Positions 52,396-62,097 are shown, counted from the stretch's first letter. The stretch is 64,000 nucleotides of DNA from Dyella lutea (GCF_024158035.1 NZ_JAMZEK010000002.1:248001-312000), one strand, 5' to 3'. Notes: generated by a model from the letters alone, not told the origin. Numbers and translations: made by a program.

Positions 52396-53159
52396 TGGCC
52401 TTGCCGCTGGTCCGCCTTCCGGCCGACGAAGCGCCGGCAGGGTTGCTCGCCGAGAGGGTCGTGCTGGTGACCGGAGCCTATGGCGGCCTCGGCTCCGCGG
52501 TCGCCAAGGCTGCTGCGCGCGCGGGAGCCACGGTGATCCTCGCCGGCCGTCGCAAGCGCCAACTCGAACAGCTCTATGACGAAATGGTGCGGACCGGGCT
52601 GCCGGAGCCGGTGATTCATCCGGTCGATCTGGAGGTCGCGACCCCGGTCGACTACGAAGCGCTCGCCGATGCGGTCGAGCGCGACCTGGGGCGACTCGAC
52701 GGCATCGTGCACGCCGCGGTCAGCTTCACCGGGTTGACGCCGCTGGCGATGCACAAGCCCGATCACTTCCTGCGCGCGATGCACGTCAACGTGTCGGCGC
52801 CGTTCGCGATCACCCAGGCCTGCCTGCCGCTGCTCAAGCGCGCGGATGACAGCGCGGTGGTGTTCGTGCTGGACGATCCGGACCTGCTGTCGCGCGCCCA
52901 CTGGGGCGCCTACGGTGCTTCCAAGGCGGCGCTGGAGCGCATGGCAGCGATTCTCCACGAGGAGCACGACAAGGGTGGCTTCCGGGTGCAGGCGATACTG
53001 CCGGCACCGATGCGCACGGCGCTGCGCCGCGAGGCGTATTTCGGCGAGGACACGCTGAAGCAGCCGCCGCCGGAAGCCACCGCGGCGGCCATCGTCCATC
53101 TGCTCGGCCCCGGTGGCGGTGCCGCACGCGGTGCAGTGCTCGATCTTCGCAGGCATTGA
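52395..53159 (+). CDS. YciK-like SDR family oxidoreductase
   Basis: 254 aa. TGAYGGLGSA (cofactor loop) near residue 28, HAAVSF, and Tyr-x3-Lys in AYGASKAALERMAA. The N-terminal NAD(P) motif and the LLSRAHWGAYGASK block resemble YciK, whose substrate is unknown. It overlaps grxD. Confidence 0.85.
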   Translation: MALPLVRLPADEAPAGLLAERVVLVTGAYGGLGSAVAKAAARAGATVILAGRRKRQLEQLYDEMVRTGLPEPVIHPVDLEVATPVDYEALADAVERDLGRLDGIVHAAVSFTGLTPLAMHKPDHFLRAMHVNVSAPFAITQACLPLLKRADDSAVVFVLDDPDLLSRAHWGAYGASKAALERMAAILHEEHDKGGFRVQAILPAPMRTALRREAYFGEDTLKQPPPEATAAAIVHLLGPGGGAARGAVLDLRRH

Positions 53160-53209
53160 TTCATGTCCGGCCGACGCGCCGGGCACCACGTGTGACCGAG
53201 GTTGATTCG

Positions 53210-53821
53210 ATGGAAACGCAGATGACCACGTTGTCGGCGGGAATCCTGCTGTTCCTGATCATGGATCCGCTGGGCAACATCCCGTTCTTCCTCAGCCTGC
53301 TCAAGGACGTGCCGCCGCGTCGTCGGCGGATCGTGATGGTGCGCGAGCTGCTGATCGCGCTGGGTGTGCTGCTGGGCTTCCTGGTCGGCGGTCAGCTGAT
53401 ATTGAAGGCGCTGCAGCTTCGGCAGGAGTCGATCAGCATCGCCGGCGGCATCGTGCTGTTCCTGATCGGCATCCGGATGGTATTCCCGCCGGCCGATGGC
53501 GGCGGCATCTTCGGCAAGCCGGGTCAGGCCGAGCCGTTCATCGTGCCGATGGCGATCCCTGGCGTGGCCGGGCCATCGGCGATGGCTGCGCTGCTGCTCC
53601 TGACCAACACCCAGCCGGGCCGCACTGCCGACTGGGCGACGGCACTGGTGTTGGCCTGGCTTGCGACCTCGGCGATCCTGCTCAGCTCCACCTACCTGTT
53701 CCGATGGCTGGGCGAGAGCGTGCTGACCGCGCTGGAGCGCGTGATGGGCATGCTGCTGATCGCCCTGTCGGTGCAGATGTTCCTGGGCGGCGTGGCGGCT
53801 TACCTGCACCTGACTGTTTGA
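53210..53821 (+). CDS. MarC family integral membrane protein
   Basis: 203 aa, six hydrophobic segments. LFLIMDPLGNIPFFLSLLKDV and VPMAIPGVAGPSAMAALLLLTN are MarC/YhgN signatures. Function unknown in spite of the old name linked to antibiotic resistance. ATG 53210 is the chosen start. Confidence 0.88.
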   Translation: METQMTTLSAGILLFLIMDPLGNIPFFLSLLKDVPPRRRRIVMVRELLIALGVLLGFLVGGQLILKALQLRQESISIAGGIVLFLIGIRMVFPPADGGGIFGKPGQAEPFIVPMAIPGVAGPSAMAALLLLTNTQPGRTADWATALVLAWLATSAILLSSTYLFRWLGESVLTALERVMGMLLIALSVQMFLGGVAAYLHLTV

Positions 53822-53897
53822 AATACGGCCGTCGGTCGGGTCGTAGAGCGGCTGTCATAATTGAGCGCCAGCATGCAGGCACTCCAGGGAGACGGTC

Positions 53898-55613
53898 ATG
53901 CTCAGCATCGATAAAAGCCTCGTCGAGCGCCTGCCGTGGCTCGCCCAGCACCCACGTATCCGCCGTCCGGTCGCCGGCATGCTCGGGCGGCTCGCCGACG
54001 AGGCGGGGTTCAATCGCGTCCTGAAGGCGGTAGGCGATGTCCGCGGCCTCGATTTCGTCGACCGCACGCTCGATACGCTGGGCGCCAGCTACCGCATCAA
54101 TCCCCGTGAGCGGGAAAACATTCCGGTTGATGGGCCGGTGCTGGTGGTGGCCAACCATCCGCTGGGCATGGTCGATGCGCTGGCGCTGCTGCATCTGGTC
54201 GGATCGGTGCGGCCGGATGTCCGCATTCTCGGCAACGACTGGCTGGCGCTGGTCGAGCCGCTGCGTCCGCTGCTGCTGCCGGTGGACGTGTTCGGCAAGG
54301 GCGCCGCATCGAAGATGCGCAACATCTATCGCGCACTGGACAACGGCGAGGCGCTGATCGTGTTTCCGGCCGGCGAGGTGTCGCGACTGGGGCCCGGTGG
54401 TTTGCGCGATGGTGCGTGGTCCGATGGCTTTGCGCGCCTGGCCCTGCGCAGCAAGGCGCCGGTGCTGCCCATCCATGTCGCCGCGCGCAATTCGGCGATG
54501 TTCTACGGCGTCTCCATGTTCGCCAAACCTCTGTCCACCGCCATGCTGCCGCGCGAGGCGGTGACCCCGGCGCGGCAGCAGCGCATCGGTTTCAGCGTGG
54601 GTGCGCTGGTGGGCGCCGAGGAGCTGGAGCAGCGCAGCGGGGGCGATCCGGCGCAGGCGGCCAAGCTCATGCGTCGCCATGTCTACCGGGTCGGCCGCCA
54701 CCGCGGCCTGATCTTCGGCGGCCAGGCGCCGCTGGCCCACCCGGAGCCGACCGAGCGCGTGGTGGCCGGACTGGCGGCCGAAGCGGAAAAGCTGGCGGAT
54801 CTCGCCGATGGCAAGCAGGTGCTGCTGCTGCAGGGCTCACCCGACAGTGCGGTGTTGCGCGAGATTGGTCGCCTGCGCGAGCTGACCTTCCGCAAGGTGG
54901 GCGAGGGAACCGGCGCCCGCCGCGACCTCGACGCCTACGACGCGTATTACGAGCACCTGGTGCTGTGGGACCCCAAGGCGTTGCGCATCGTCGGCTCGTA
55001 TCGCTTCGGGCACGGCGGGCGAATCATTGCCGAGCGCGGCATGGCGGCGCTCTACACCTCCAGCCTGTTCAATTACTCGCCGGCGCTGGAATCGCGACTG
55101 GCGCAGGGTCTGGAGCTCGGCCGCAGCTTCATTGCGCCGGCGTACTGGAAGTCGCGCGCGCTCGATCAGCTATGGCAGGGCATCGGCCTGTATCTGCAAC
55201 GTCATCGTGAGCTGCGCTATCTGTTCGGTCCGGTCAGCATGTCGGTGAACCTGCCGCGTGAGGCGCGCGAGTGGATCGCGGCGGCCCATCAGCACTACTT
55301 CGGTCAGCCGGGACTGGCGGCGGCGCGGCAGCCGTTCGTGGTCTCTCCCGATGTGGTGAGCATGGTGCGCGAGGCACTGGCGGGGCTGGAACCGGCCGAG
55401 GGGCTGGGCAAGCTCAAGCATCACCTGGATGCGCTAGGCGTCAGTCTGCCTGTGCTCTATCGACAGTACGTGGACCTGGTCGAGCCGCGGGGCGTCCAGT
55501 TCCTGGATTTCGGCGAGGATCCGGGCTTTTCCGGCTGTGTCGACGGGTTGGTCATGCTCGATCTGGCGAACCTCAAGCCGGCCAAACGCGCCCGTTATCT
55601 GGGACGGCGCTGA
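53898..55613 (+). CDS. Bifunctional acyltransferase, OlsF-like (PlsC domain plus GNAT domain)
   Basis: 571 aa. N-terminal lysophospholipid acyltransferase domain (about 75-280) with ANHPLGMVDALAL and FPAGEVSRLG. C-terminal OlsB-like GNAT acyl-ACP N-acyltransferase domain (about 305-570) with LRELTFRKVGEGTG, HLVLWDP and YRFGHGG, RSFIAPAYW. This order is that of OlsF, which makes ornithine lipid alone by adding both the amide- and the ester-linked acyl chain. Other glycine- or lysine-lipid products are possible. ATG 53898 with GGAGACGGTC upstream. Confidence 0.8.
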   Translation: MLSIDKSLVERLPWLAQHPRIRRPVAGMLGRLADEAGFNRVLKAVGDVRGLDFVDRTLDTLGASYRINPRERENIPVDGPVLVVANHPLGMVDALALLHLVGSVRPDVRILGNDWLALVEPLRPLLLPVDVFGKGAASKMRNIYRALDNGEALIVFPAGEVSRLGPGGLRDGAWSDGFARLALRSKAPVLPIHVAARNSAMFYGVSMFAKPLSTAMLPREAVTPARQQRIGFSVGALVGAEELEQRSGGDPAQAAKLMRRHVYRVGRHRGLIFGGQAPLAHPEPTERVVAGLAAEAEKLADLADGKQVLLLQGSPDSAVLREIGRLRELTFRKVGEGTGARRDLDAYDAYYEHLVLWDPKALRIVGSYRFGHGGRIIAERGMAALYTSSLFNYSPALESRLAQGLELGRSFIAPAYWKSRALDQLWQGIGLYLQRHRELRYLFGPVSMSVNLPREAREWIAAAHQHYFGQPGLAAARQPFVVSPDVVSMVREALAGLEPAEGLGKLKHHLDALGVSLPVLYRQYVDLVEPRGVQFLDFGEDPGFSGCVDGLVMLDLANLKPAKRARYLGRR

Positions 55614-55641
55614 GTCGCCCCGCCCCCGGCGGCGCGGCGTG

Positions 55642-55670
55642 TTGTCCGTACGAAGTGAAACCGTTACAAA
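55642..55670 (+). promoter_or_regulatory. Candidate promoter of the TonB-dependent receptor
   Basis: TTGTCC, 17 bases, TACAAA. The 255-bp region between the OlsF-like gene and the receptor is AT-richer than its flanks and this is the best -35/-10 pair seen. It leaves a leader of about 190 bases. Confidence 0.4.
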
Positions 55671-55868
55671 TCTGTCATACACTGTCGTTAAAATCGGTTT
55701 AACAATCAGTTGGCGTTTGTCACGGCGCCGCCGCAAGCCGAACTGAATAACAAGCGTCAAAAAAACCGGGGAAAACACGTCCGTCTGGAAGCCTGGCCTT
55801 GGCCGGGCGCTCGTACGTTCTTGCTTTCACTGACGATTTCCGTTGCGAACTGAAGGGTCGATACCGTA

Positions 55869-58800
55869 ATGAACAATCGAATCCGCACCAAGCTTCTGCC
55901 GCTGGCGATCGCCAGCCTGCTGGTCTCTGCGCCGGCATTCGCGCAGAACGTGACCTCTGCCGCCGTGTCCGGTCGCGTGGTCGATGCCAATGGGCAGCCG
56001 GTCGCCGGCGCGACCGTGCAGATCGTGCACGAGCCTTCGGGCACCACCAAGGTGGTCACCACCGATGCCGACGGTCGCTACGCCGCGCAGGGCCTGCGTG
56101 TGGGTGGCCCGTTCGACATCACCGCCAGCAAGCAGGGTATGGCCAGCGCCCAGCAGGACAACGTCTACCTGCAGCTCGGCCAGGCTTCCGCGATCAACCT
56201 GCAGATCGCCGGTGCCTCGCAGGCGAAGGATCTCGGTGCGGTGACGGTGTCGGCCTCGGCACTGGCCCAGACCTTCTCGCCCGACAACAAGGGCCTGTCG
56301 ACCAACGTGTCGCAGCGCCAGCTCGACACCACGCCGCAGGGCAACCGTTCGATCGACGACATTGCGCGCCTCGATCCGCGCATCAACGTCACCGACCAGG
56401 GCGACGGTTCGATTTCGATGGCCGGCCTGCCGAACCGCTACAACAACATCAGCGTGGACGGCATCTCCCAGGGCGACCCGTTCGGCCTGAACGCCAACGG
56501 CCTGCCGTACCAGGGCTCGCCGATCTCGGTCGACACCATCGCCGAGTACAACATCTCCACCGCCAACTTCGATGTCGCCTCGGATGCCGTGGGCGCCGAC
56601 ATCAACGCGGTAACCAAGTCGGGCACCAACCAGTTCCACGGTTCGGTGTACTACGCCTACCGCAACGCCAGCAGCATGGTCGGCAACGCCGGCTGGCTGG
56701 GTTCGTCCGACCCCGGCTACGGCTACACGGGCTACAAGCGCGACTGGACCGGCGGCTTCACCGTCGGCGGCCCGATCATCAAGGACAAGCTGTTCTTCTT
56801 CGTGTCGGCCGAGCAGGAAAAGACCACAGGCATCGGCGCCGACTCGGCCAATGGCCTGGATTCCTCGCTGGGTAGCGGTGCATCGACCTCGAACAAGATC
56901 TCCCCGGGGGATCTGCAGAAGGTGATCGACACCGCCAAGGCGCTGGGTCTGAACCCGGGTTCCTTCGGCTCCGGCGGCTCCGAGCTCAATGACAAGCGCT
57001 ACCTGGCCAAGATCGACTGGAACATCACGGACAACCACCGTGCCAGCCTGACCTACCAGCGCACCAAGGAAAGCCAGCCGATCATCCAGGGCAACAGCTC
57101 CAACCAGATCGGTCTGAGCAGCTACTGGTACACCAAGAACAGCCTGACCGAGAACACCGCGCTGCAGCTGTTCGACGACTGGTCCGACAACTTCTCCACC
57201 GAAGCGAAGATCAGCTACCAGAAGTTCACCCAGAACCGCGCCGGCTTCGCCGACCAGCCGCAGGTGCAGGTCTATCTCAGCGACACCGGCAAGGGTCCGT
57301 CGGTCTATCTCGGCGAGGACCAGTACAGCCACTACAACGCGATCCAGACCAAGAAGTGGTCGCTGTTCCTGGCCGGTACCTACTACCTGGGCGACCACAC
57401 CCTCAAGGGTGGTATCGACTACCAGCGCAACGACATCTACAACCTGTTCGGCCGTACCGAGTTCGGCTCCTACACGTTCTATGGCCTGGACAACTTCCAG
57501 AACGCGGCCTACGACTCGTACTTCCTGTACCAGCCGGCCGCTGGCTACACGCTTGGCGACGTGGCGGCGAAGTGGGTGTACAGCCAGTACAGCCCGTTCC
57601 TGCAGGACACCTGGCAGGTCAACAACAACCTGTCGGTGACCTACGGCGTGCGCATCGACATCCCGCACTCCGACCACCCGCCGCTGTACAACGCCGCGTT
57701 CGAGCAGGCGTTCGGCTATCCGAACAACTCCACGCTGGGTTCGAAGAACCGCGTGGTCGAGCCGCGCTTCTCGTTCAACTACAACTTCGACACCGCGCGC
57801 ATGCTGCAGCTGCGCGGCGGCTTCGGTCTGTTCCAGACCTTCCCGCCGACGGTGTGGATGACCAACCCGTACCAGAACAACGGCCTGACGGTGGCGAGCT
57901 ACTCGTCGTTCGACCCGACGGCGACCCCGTTCAGCCCGGACGCGCACAACCAGAACCGTCCTGCGGGCAACGGCAGCGTCAGTGGCGTGGTCGACACCAT
58001 CGATCCGAACTTCAAGCTCCCGACCGTATGGAAGACCACCCTGGCGCTGGACAGCGAACTGCCGTGGTGGGGGCTGATCGGCTCGGTCGAGCTGCAGCAC
58101 ATCCAGACGCGTGACGGCATCCTCTACCAGGCACTCAACATCGGTGCGCCGACGTCCGACGCCAACGGCAATCCGATCCTGCTGCCGGACGGCCGCCTGC
58201 AGTACTGGAAGACCCCGGGCGAGACCTCGAGCAAGGATGCGAACTTCTATCGCAACTACGCTTTCGACAAGTACTCGACCCTGCTGACCAATACCCACAA
58301 GGGCAAGTCGGACAGTCTGACCCTGGCGCTGTCCAAGCCGTTCTCCGAGAGCTGGTTCGGCAACGTCAGCTTCACGCTCAGCCATGCCACCGAAGTGAAC
58401 CCGGGCAACAGCTCGCAGGCGTCGTCGGGCTACAAGTACGTGGTGCGTACCAACGCCAACGAAGTGGTGGCCGGTACGGCCGACCGCGACATCCCGAAGG
58501 CGCTCAAGGCCTCGCTCACCTGGCAGCACGCGTTCTTCGGCGACTACAAGACCAGCGTCTCGGCGTTCTACAACGGTCACTCCGGCCTGCCGTACAGCTG
58601 GATCTTCTCCGGTGACGTGAACGGTGATGGCATCGCCTACGAGGATCCGGCCTACATCCCGACCCTCAACGATCCGCGGGTGAGCTACGGCAACGCCAGC
58701 CCCGAGCTGATCCAGCAGTTCCAGGACTACATCAGCCACGACAAGTACCTGAGCAAGCATCGCGGTCAGATCGCCGCCCGCAACGGTGCGCGCCTGCCGT

Positions 58801-59123
58801 GGGTGAATGAGCTCGACATGAGCTTCCAGCAGGAGATCCCGGGCCTGTTCAAGGGCAACAAGGGCATCGTCCGTCTGGACGTGTACAACTTCCTGAACAT
58901 GCTGGACAAGAATTGGGGTCAGACCCAGACCATCCAGTACTTCACCCGCACGCTGGCCGGCTACGACGGCGTGAATGCCCAGGGCCAGTACGTCTACTAC
59001 CTGCCGACCGACAAGAACGGCAACTACCAGCCGCAGCAGCGGAGCGTCTACGACGGCGGCTCCAACCCGACCCGCGTGGTGTCGCGCTGGTCGGCGATGC
59101 TGACGCTGAAGTACACGTTCTAA
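55869..59123 (+). CDS. Oar-like TonB-dependent receptor
   Basis: 1084 aa. Signal peptide ending in PAFAQN, then a carboxypeptidase regulatory-like (CarboxypepD_reg) domain (about 35-115: VSGRVVDANGQPVAGATVQIVHEPSGTTK), a plug domain (125-235), and a large 22-stranded beta-barrel with alternating aromatic strands to a C-terminal Phe (LTLKYTF). Receptors of this layout, Oar and relatives, are very common in Xanthomonadales and take up oligomers or peptides; the ligand is unknown. No partner genes are beside it. Confidence 0.92.
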   Translation: MNNRIRTKLLPLAIASLLVSAPAFAQNVTSAAVSGRVVDANGQPVAGATVQIVHEPSGTTKVVTTDADGRYAAQGLRVGGPFDITASKQGMASAQQDNVYLQLGQASAINLQIAGASQAKDLGAVTVSASALAQTFSPDNKGLSTNVSQRQLDTTPQGNRSIDDIARLDPRINVTDQGDGSISMAGLPNRYNNISVDGISQGDPFGLNANGLPYQGSPISVDTIAEYNISTANFDVASDAVGADINAVTKSGTNQFHGSVYYAYRNASSMVGNAGWLGSSDPGYGYTGYKRDWTGGFTVGGPIIKDKLFFFVSAEQEKTTGIGADSANGLDSSLGSGASTSNKISPGDLQKVIDTAKALGLNPGSFGSGGSELNDKRYLAKIDWNITDNHRASLTYQRTKESQPIIQGNSSNQIGLSSYWYTKNSLTENTALQLFDDWSDNFSTEAKISYQKFTQNRAGFADQPQVQVYLSDTGKGPSVYLGEDQYSHYNAIQTKKWSLFLAGTYYLGDHTLKGGIDYQRNDIYNLFGRTEFGSYTFYGLDNFQNAAYDSYFLYQPAAGYTLGDVAAKWVYSQYSPFLQDTWQVNNNLSVTYGVRIDIPHSDHPPLYNAAFEQAFGYPNNSTLGSKNRVVEPRFSFNYNFDTARMLQLRGGFGLFQTFPPTVWMTNPYQNNGLTVASYSSFDPTATPFSPDAHNQNRPAGNGSVSGVVDTIDPNFKLPTVWKTTLALDSELPWWGLIGSVELQHIQTRDGILYQALNIGAPTSDANGNPILLPDGRLQYWKTPGETSSKDANFYRNYAFDKYSTLLTNTHKGKSDSLTLALSKPFSESWFGNVSFTLSHATEVNPGNSSQASSGYKYVVRTNANEVVAGTADRDIPKALKASLTWQHAFFGDYKTSVSAFYNGHSGLPYSWIFSGDVNGDGIAYEDPAYIPTLNDPRVSYGNASPELIQQFQDYISHDKYLSKHRGQIAARNGARLPWVNELDMSFQQEIPGLFKGNKGIVRLDVYNFLNMLDKNWGQTQTIQYFTRTLAGYDGVNAQGQYVYYLPTDKNGNYQPQQRSVYDGGSNPTRVVSRWSAMLTLKYTF

Positions 59124-59147
59124 CCGGCTTCAGGGTTTGTTCCAGGG

Positions 59148-59177
59148 ACCGGCGCCCGCAAGGGCGCCGGTTTTTTA
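59148..59177 (+). terminator. Terminator of the TonB-dependent receptor gene
   Basis: Perfect 10-bp stem ACCGGCGCCC/GGGCGCCGGT with a GCAA loop, followed by six T. It starts 24 bases after the stop codon. Confidence 0.93.
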
Positions 59178-59272
59178 TTGCCTTGACCAGGTCATGTGCC
59201 CGCGGGATGCTTGGCGGTCCGCCACGGTGCTGCATGAGGCAGCGGAACCGTCAGCGGCAGGAGATTTTCCGG

Positions 59273-60673
59273 ATGAACGATATTCACGCCGGCACCGCCG
59301 GCCGGCCCGCCACCGTCAGCGCGCGCATCTCGCCCGCCGGTGGGCTGGACATCCTTTCCCGCAACGAGGTTGCCCGCCTGCGCGATGCCAGTGGCTCGGG
59401 CATGCACGCGCTGCTGCGACGCTGCGCACTGGCCGTGCTGACCTCCGGCAGCATGAGCGACGATCCCCGCTCGATGTTCGAGCTTTACCCCGAGTTCGAT
59501 ATCCAGGTGCTGCAGCAGGATCGCGGCATCAAGATCGAGCTTACCCACGCACCGGCCCAGGCCTTCGTCGATGGGCAGATCATCCGCGGCATCAACGAAC
59601 TGCTGGTGGCGGTGGTGCGCGACATCGTCTACGTGTCGACCCAGCTCGAGCAGGGCGGTTTCGACCTGGACGATACCGTCGGCATCACGCATGCGGTGTT
59701 CGAGATCCTGCGCAACGCGCGCACGCTCAAGCCGCAGATCGACCCGAACCTGGTGGTCTGCTGGGGCGGTCATTCGATCTCGCGCGACGAGTACGAATAC
59801 ACCAAGCAGGTGGGCTACCAGCTCGGCCTGCGCGGCATGGACATCTGCACCGGCTGTGGTCCGGGCGCGATGAAGGGGCCGATGAAGGGCGCCACCATCG
59901 CCCACGCCAAGCAGCGTCGGCGCAACAACCGCTACATCGGCATCACCGAGCCGGGCATCATCGCGGCCGAGTCGCCGAACCCGATCGTCAACCAGCTGGT
60001 GATCATGCCGGACATCGAGAAGCGCCTGGAAGCGTTCGTCCGCACCGGTCACGGCATCATCGTGTTCCCGGGCGGCGTCGGCACGGCGGAGGAGATCCTC
60101 TATCTGCTGGGCATCCTGCTGCATCCGGAAAATGCCGGCGTACCGTTCCCGCTGATCTTCACCGGCCCGCACAAGTCCGCCGCCTACTTCGAGCAGATCG
60201 ACCGGTTCCTGCGCCTGACTCTCGGCGAAGAGGTGGCCCAGCACTACCAGATCGTGGTCGACGACCCGGCCGCCGTGGCGCGGGCGATGGTCAAGGGCGT
60301 CGACAAGGTGCGCAATTACCGTCTGGACAACAAGGACGCGTTCTTCTTCAACTGGGCACTGCATGTCCCGTTTGCGTTCCAGGTGCCGTTCCGCCCCACG
60401 CACGATGCGATGCGTTCGCTGGCGATCCATCGCGACCGTCCGCGGCACGAGTTGGCGGCAGACCTTCGTCGGGCCTTCTCGGGCATCGTCGCCGGCAACG
60501 TGAAGGAGGAGGGCGTGCGCGCGATCGAACAGCACGGTCCGTTCGACATCGATGGCGAACCGGACATCATGCGCTCGCTCGACCAACTGCTGCGGGCCTT
60601 CGTGTCCCAGCACCGCATGAAACTGCCCGGTGGCACCGCCTACGAGCCATGCTATCGGGTGCGATCGGCCTGA
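59273..60673 (+). CDS. ppnN: Pyrimidine/purine nucleotide 5'-monophosphate nucleosidase
   Basis: 466 aa. The LOG-like core carries CTGCGPGAMKGPMKGA and VFPGGVGTAEEILYLLGILLHPEN, the phosphoribosyl-binding motif. Homologue of E. coli PpnN (YgdH), which cleaves nucleoside monophosphates and is regulated by (p)ppGpp. ATG 59273 is chosen; the longer frame overlaps the receptor. Confidence 0.92.
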   Translation: MNDIHAGTAGRPATVSARISPAGGLDILSRNEVARLRDASGSGMHALLRRCALAVLTSGSMSDDPRSMFELYPEFDIQVLQQDRGIKIELTHAPAQAFVDGQIIRGINELLVAVVRDIVYVSTQLEQGGFDLDDTVGITHAVFEILRNARTLKPQIDPNLVVCWGGHSISRDEYEYTKQVGYQLGLRGMDICTGCGPGAMKGPMKGATIAHAKQRRRNNRYIGITEPGIIAAESPNPIVNQLVIMPDIEKRLEAFVRTGHGIIVFPGGVGTAEEILYLLGILLHPENAGVPFPLIFTGPHKSAAYFEQIDRFLRLTLGEEVAQHYQIVVDDPAAVARAMVKGVDKVRNYRLDNKDAFFFNWALHVPFAFQVPFRPTHDAMRSLAIHRDRPRHELAADLRRAFSGIVAGNVKEEGVRAIEQHGPFDIDGEPDIMRSLDQLLRAFVSQHRMKLPGGTAYEPCYRVRSA

Positions 60674-60736
60674 CGTTCGAGCGGTGCCGCGATCTCTTGA
60701 CAGTGTCCCCGTACCTCGACAAACTATCGAGCTCAC

Positions 60737-60813
60737 GCCCGAATAGCTCAGCTGGTTAGAGCACTTGACTGTTAATCAGGGGGTCGTTGGTTCGAGTCCA
60801 ACTTCGGGCGCCA
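60737..60813 (+). tRNA. tRNA-Asn (anticodon GTT)
   Basis: Acceptor stem GCCCGAA pairs with TTCGGGC; D-loop AGCTCAGCTGGTTAGAGC; anticodon loop CTGTTAA with GTT; T-arm GTTCGAGTC; encoded CCA. 77 bases. Confidence 0.97.
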
Positions 60814-60820
60814 GATTTGA

Positions 60821-60853
60821 AAGGCCTTGCAGCGATGCAAGGCCTTTTTTTTT
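60821..60853 (+). terminator. Terminator after tRNA-Asn
   Basis: 10-bp stem AAGGCCTTGC/GCAAGGCCTT, 6-base loop, then nine T. It directly follows the tRNA. Confidence 0.93.
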
Positions 60854-61078
60854 GGGGCCGCTGGCGATCGGCCACCTATGCGGCTTCATGCGGTGTGGGA
60901 TGCGCCCGACGAGAGGAAGGAGGAGAGGCTTACCCGGGGTGGCGCAAGTTCATGCTCTTACACGGCTGATTTCACAGCAATTTGCGAAATGTCGTGGTGA
61001 TGCTCAAGTTGCGCTTGAGGTGGCCGACGCCGGTCATGGAGCCTTCTCGCTCCGCTCCCAGGCAATTGGAGGTTTTGC

Positions 61079-61279
61079 ATGAACGTTTCATCCGTTGGCT
61101 CGAATTTCCCGGCCCCTGCCGCAAGCCGGCCGGAGTCCGCTGAAGCGGCGGGCATGGCCGATCACGATGGCGATCAGGATGATGGCGGCGCTGCCGCAGC
61201 CGCCACGACATCGGCCCCGCAGGCATCCGTCAATCTCTCCGGCCAGGCGGTCGGCCGGTTGCTCAACGTCAAGGCCTGA
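61079..61279 (+). CDS. Short hypothetical protein
   Basis: 66 aa, no recognised domain. Its ATG has a strong GGAGG Shine-Dalgarno 6 bases upstream, which argues that it is real. Low-complexity, Ala-rich middle with an acidic cluster (DHDGDQDDGG), ending SVNLSGQAVGRLLNVKA. No signal peptide or membrane segment. The 265 bases before it, after the tRNA terminator, hold no other feature I recognise. Confidence 0.5.
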   Translation: MNVSSVGSNFPAPAASRPESAEAAGMADHDGDQDDGGAAAAATTSAPQASVNLSGQAVGRLLNVKA

Positions 61280-61368
61280 GTCGTCCGGGCAGCTGCGGCC
61301 CGGGATGGCCGCAGCCTTCAGTCATCGGTTGCAGCGACCTGGCCTGAACCCGAGCGGGTCGAGTGCCT

Positions 61369-61941
61369 TCACGTACGGCCGATGCACGCCATGGTCTGGG
61401 CTTCGGATGCCCTTTCACCGCGAACCCGCCCCGCGTTGGAAACCACCACGTTCAAGGCTTTCGCATCACGTCCCGGCAAGCACAGGGTGATGGTCAGGTT
61501 CGTGCCCGCGGCGCTTCCGTCCGGGTGGAAGCGCACCCGGTATCGCCCGACGCTGCTCCTCACGTGCATGCCGGCCGGCGCGTGGGGCCCCGTGACGATC
61601 GCTGACTGATCCGGGTGGTTGTCGCCGTTTCGGTCCATTCCGATCAGCCAGCCGCCCTCCCAGCGGGAGGTGCGTACGCAATCCGAGCCGTCGTCGCTCG
61701 GGCAGAAGACCGCCGGCAGGCCCCGGGAGACGGCGATATAGCGGGCGTGCTGCAATCCGGCCATGAGGTCCATCTGCGCGCTCTGCAGGCGGCTCCTGGC
61801 CAGCACGTTGCCCATCGAGGGTAGGGCGATGGTGACCAACACGGCGGCGATGGCCAGGACCATCAGTTGTTCGATCAGGGTCCAGCCCTGCGACGCTGGT
61901 GCACGGCGAAGGTGTCCTGCATGCGTGGGCTGCCGGTCCAT
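61369..61941 (-). CDS. FimT/GspH-type pseudopilin
   Basis: 190 aa. An N-terminal prepilin signal SQG|WTLIEQLMVLAIAAVLVTIALPS with Trp in place of Phe at +1 and Glu at +5, then a GspH domain (NVLARSRLQSAQMDLMAGLQHARYIAVSRGLPAVFCPS...). Two cysteine pairs possible (CPSDDGSDC and CLPGRD...MAC). Minor pilins of this kind prime pilus assembly or bind DNA. It is alone, away from any pil or fim operon. ATG 61941 with GGAG is preferred over 61953. Confidence 0.85.
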   Translation of the reverse strand: MDRQPTHAGHLRRAPASQGWTLIEQLMVLAIAAVLVTIALPSMGNVLARSRLQSAQMDLMAGLQHARYIAVSRGLPAVFCPSDDGSDCVRTSRWEGGWLIGMDRNGDNHPDQSAIVTGPHAPAGMHVRSSVGRYRVRFHPDGSAAGTNLTITLCLPGRDAKALNVVVSNAGRVRGERASEAQTMACIGRT

Positions 61942-62097
61942 GGCGGGCTCCATCGGGCGGGTGACCTGACAGAGGGTAGGCAACGCATGGCACTGCGCAT
62001 GCCGTCGCGTCCATGGCGGTTCCGTGGGTGACTGCTGACGCAGGCTGTCAGCAGGGGCGATTTAAAATGCGCGTCGCCGCCCGCATACTGTCAGATC

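Noticed and set aside
55827-58760. 977-aa open frame antisense to the TonB-dependent receptor
   Set aside because: A shadow frame due to high GC3 in the receptor gene; its translation is rich in Val, Arg, Gly and His with no domain, and the plus strand is clearly coding.
60765-61082. Open frames across tRNA-Asn and its terminator
   Set aside because: They include the tRNA and a perfect terminator and have no ribosome-binding site.
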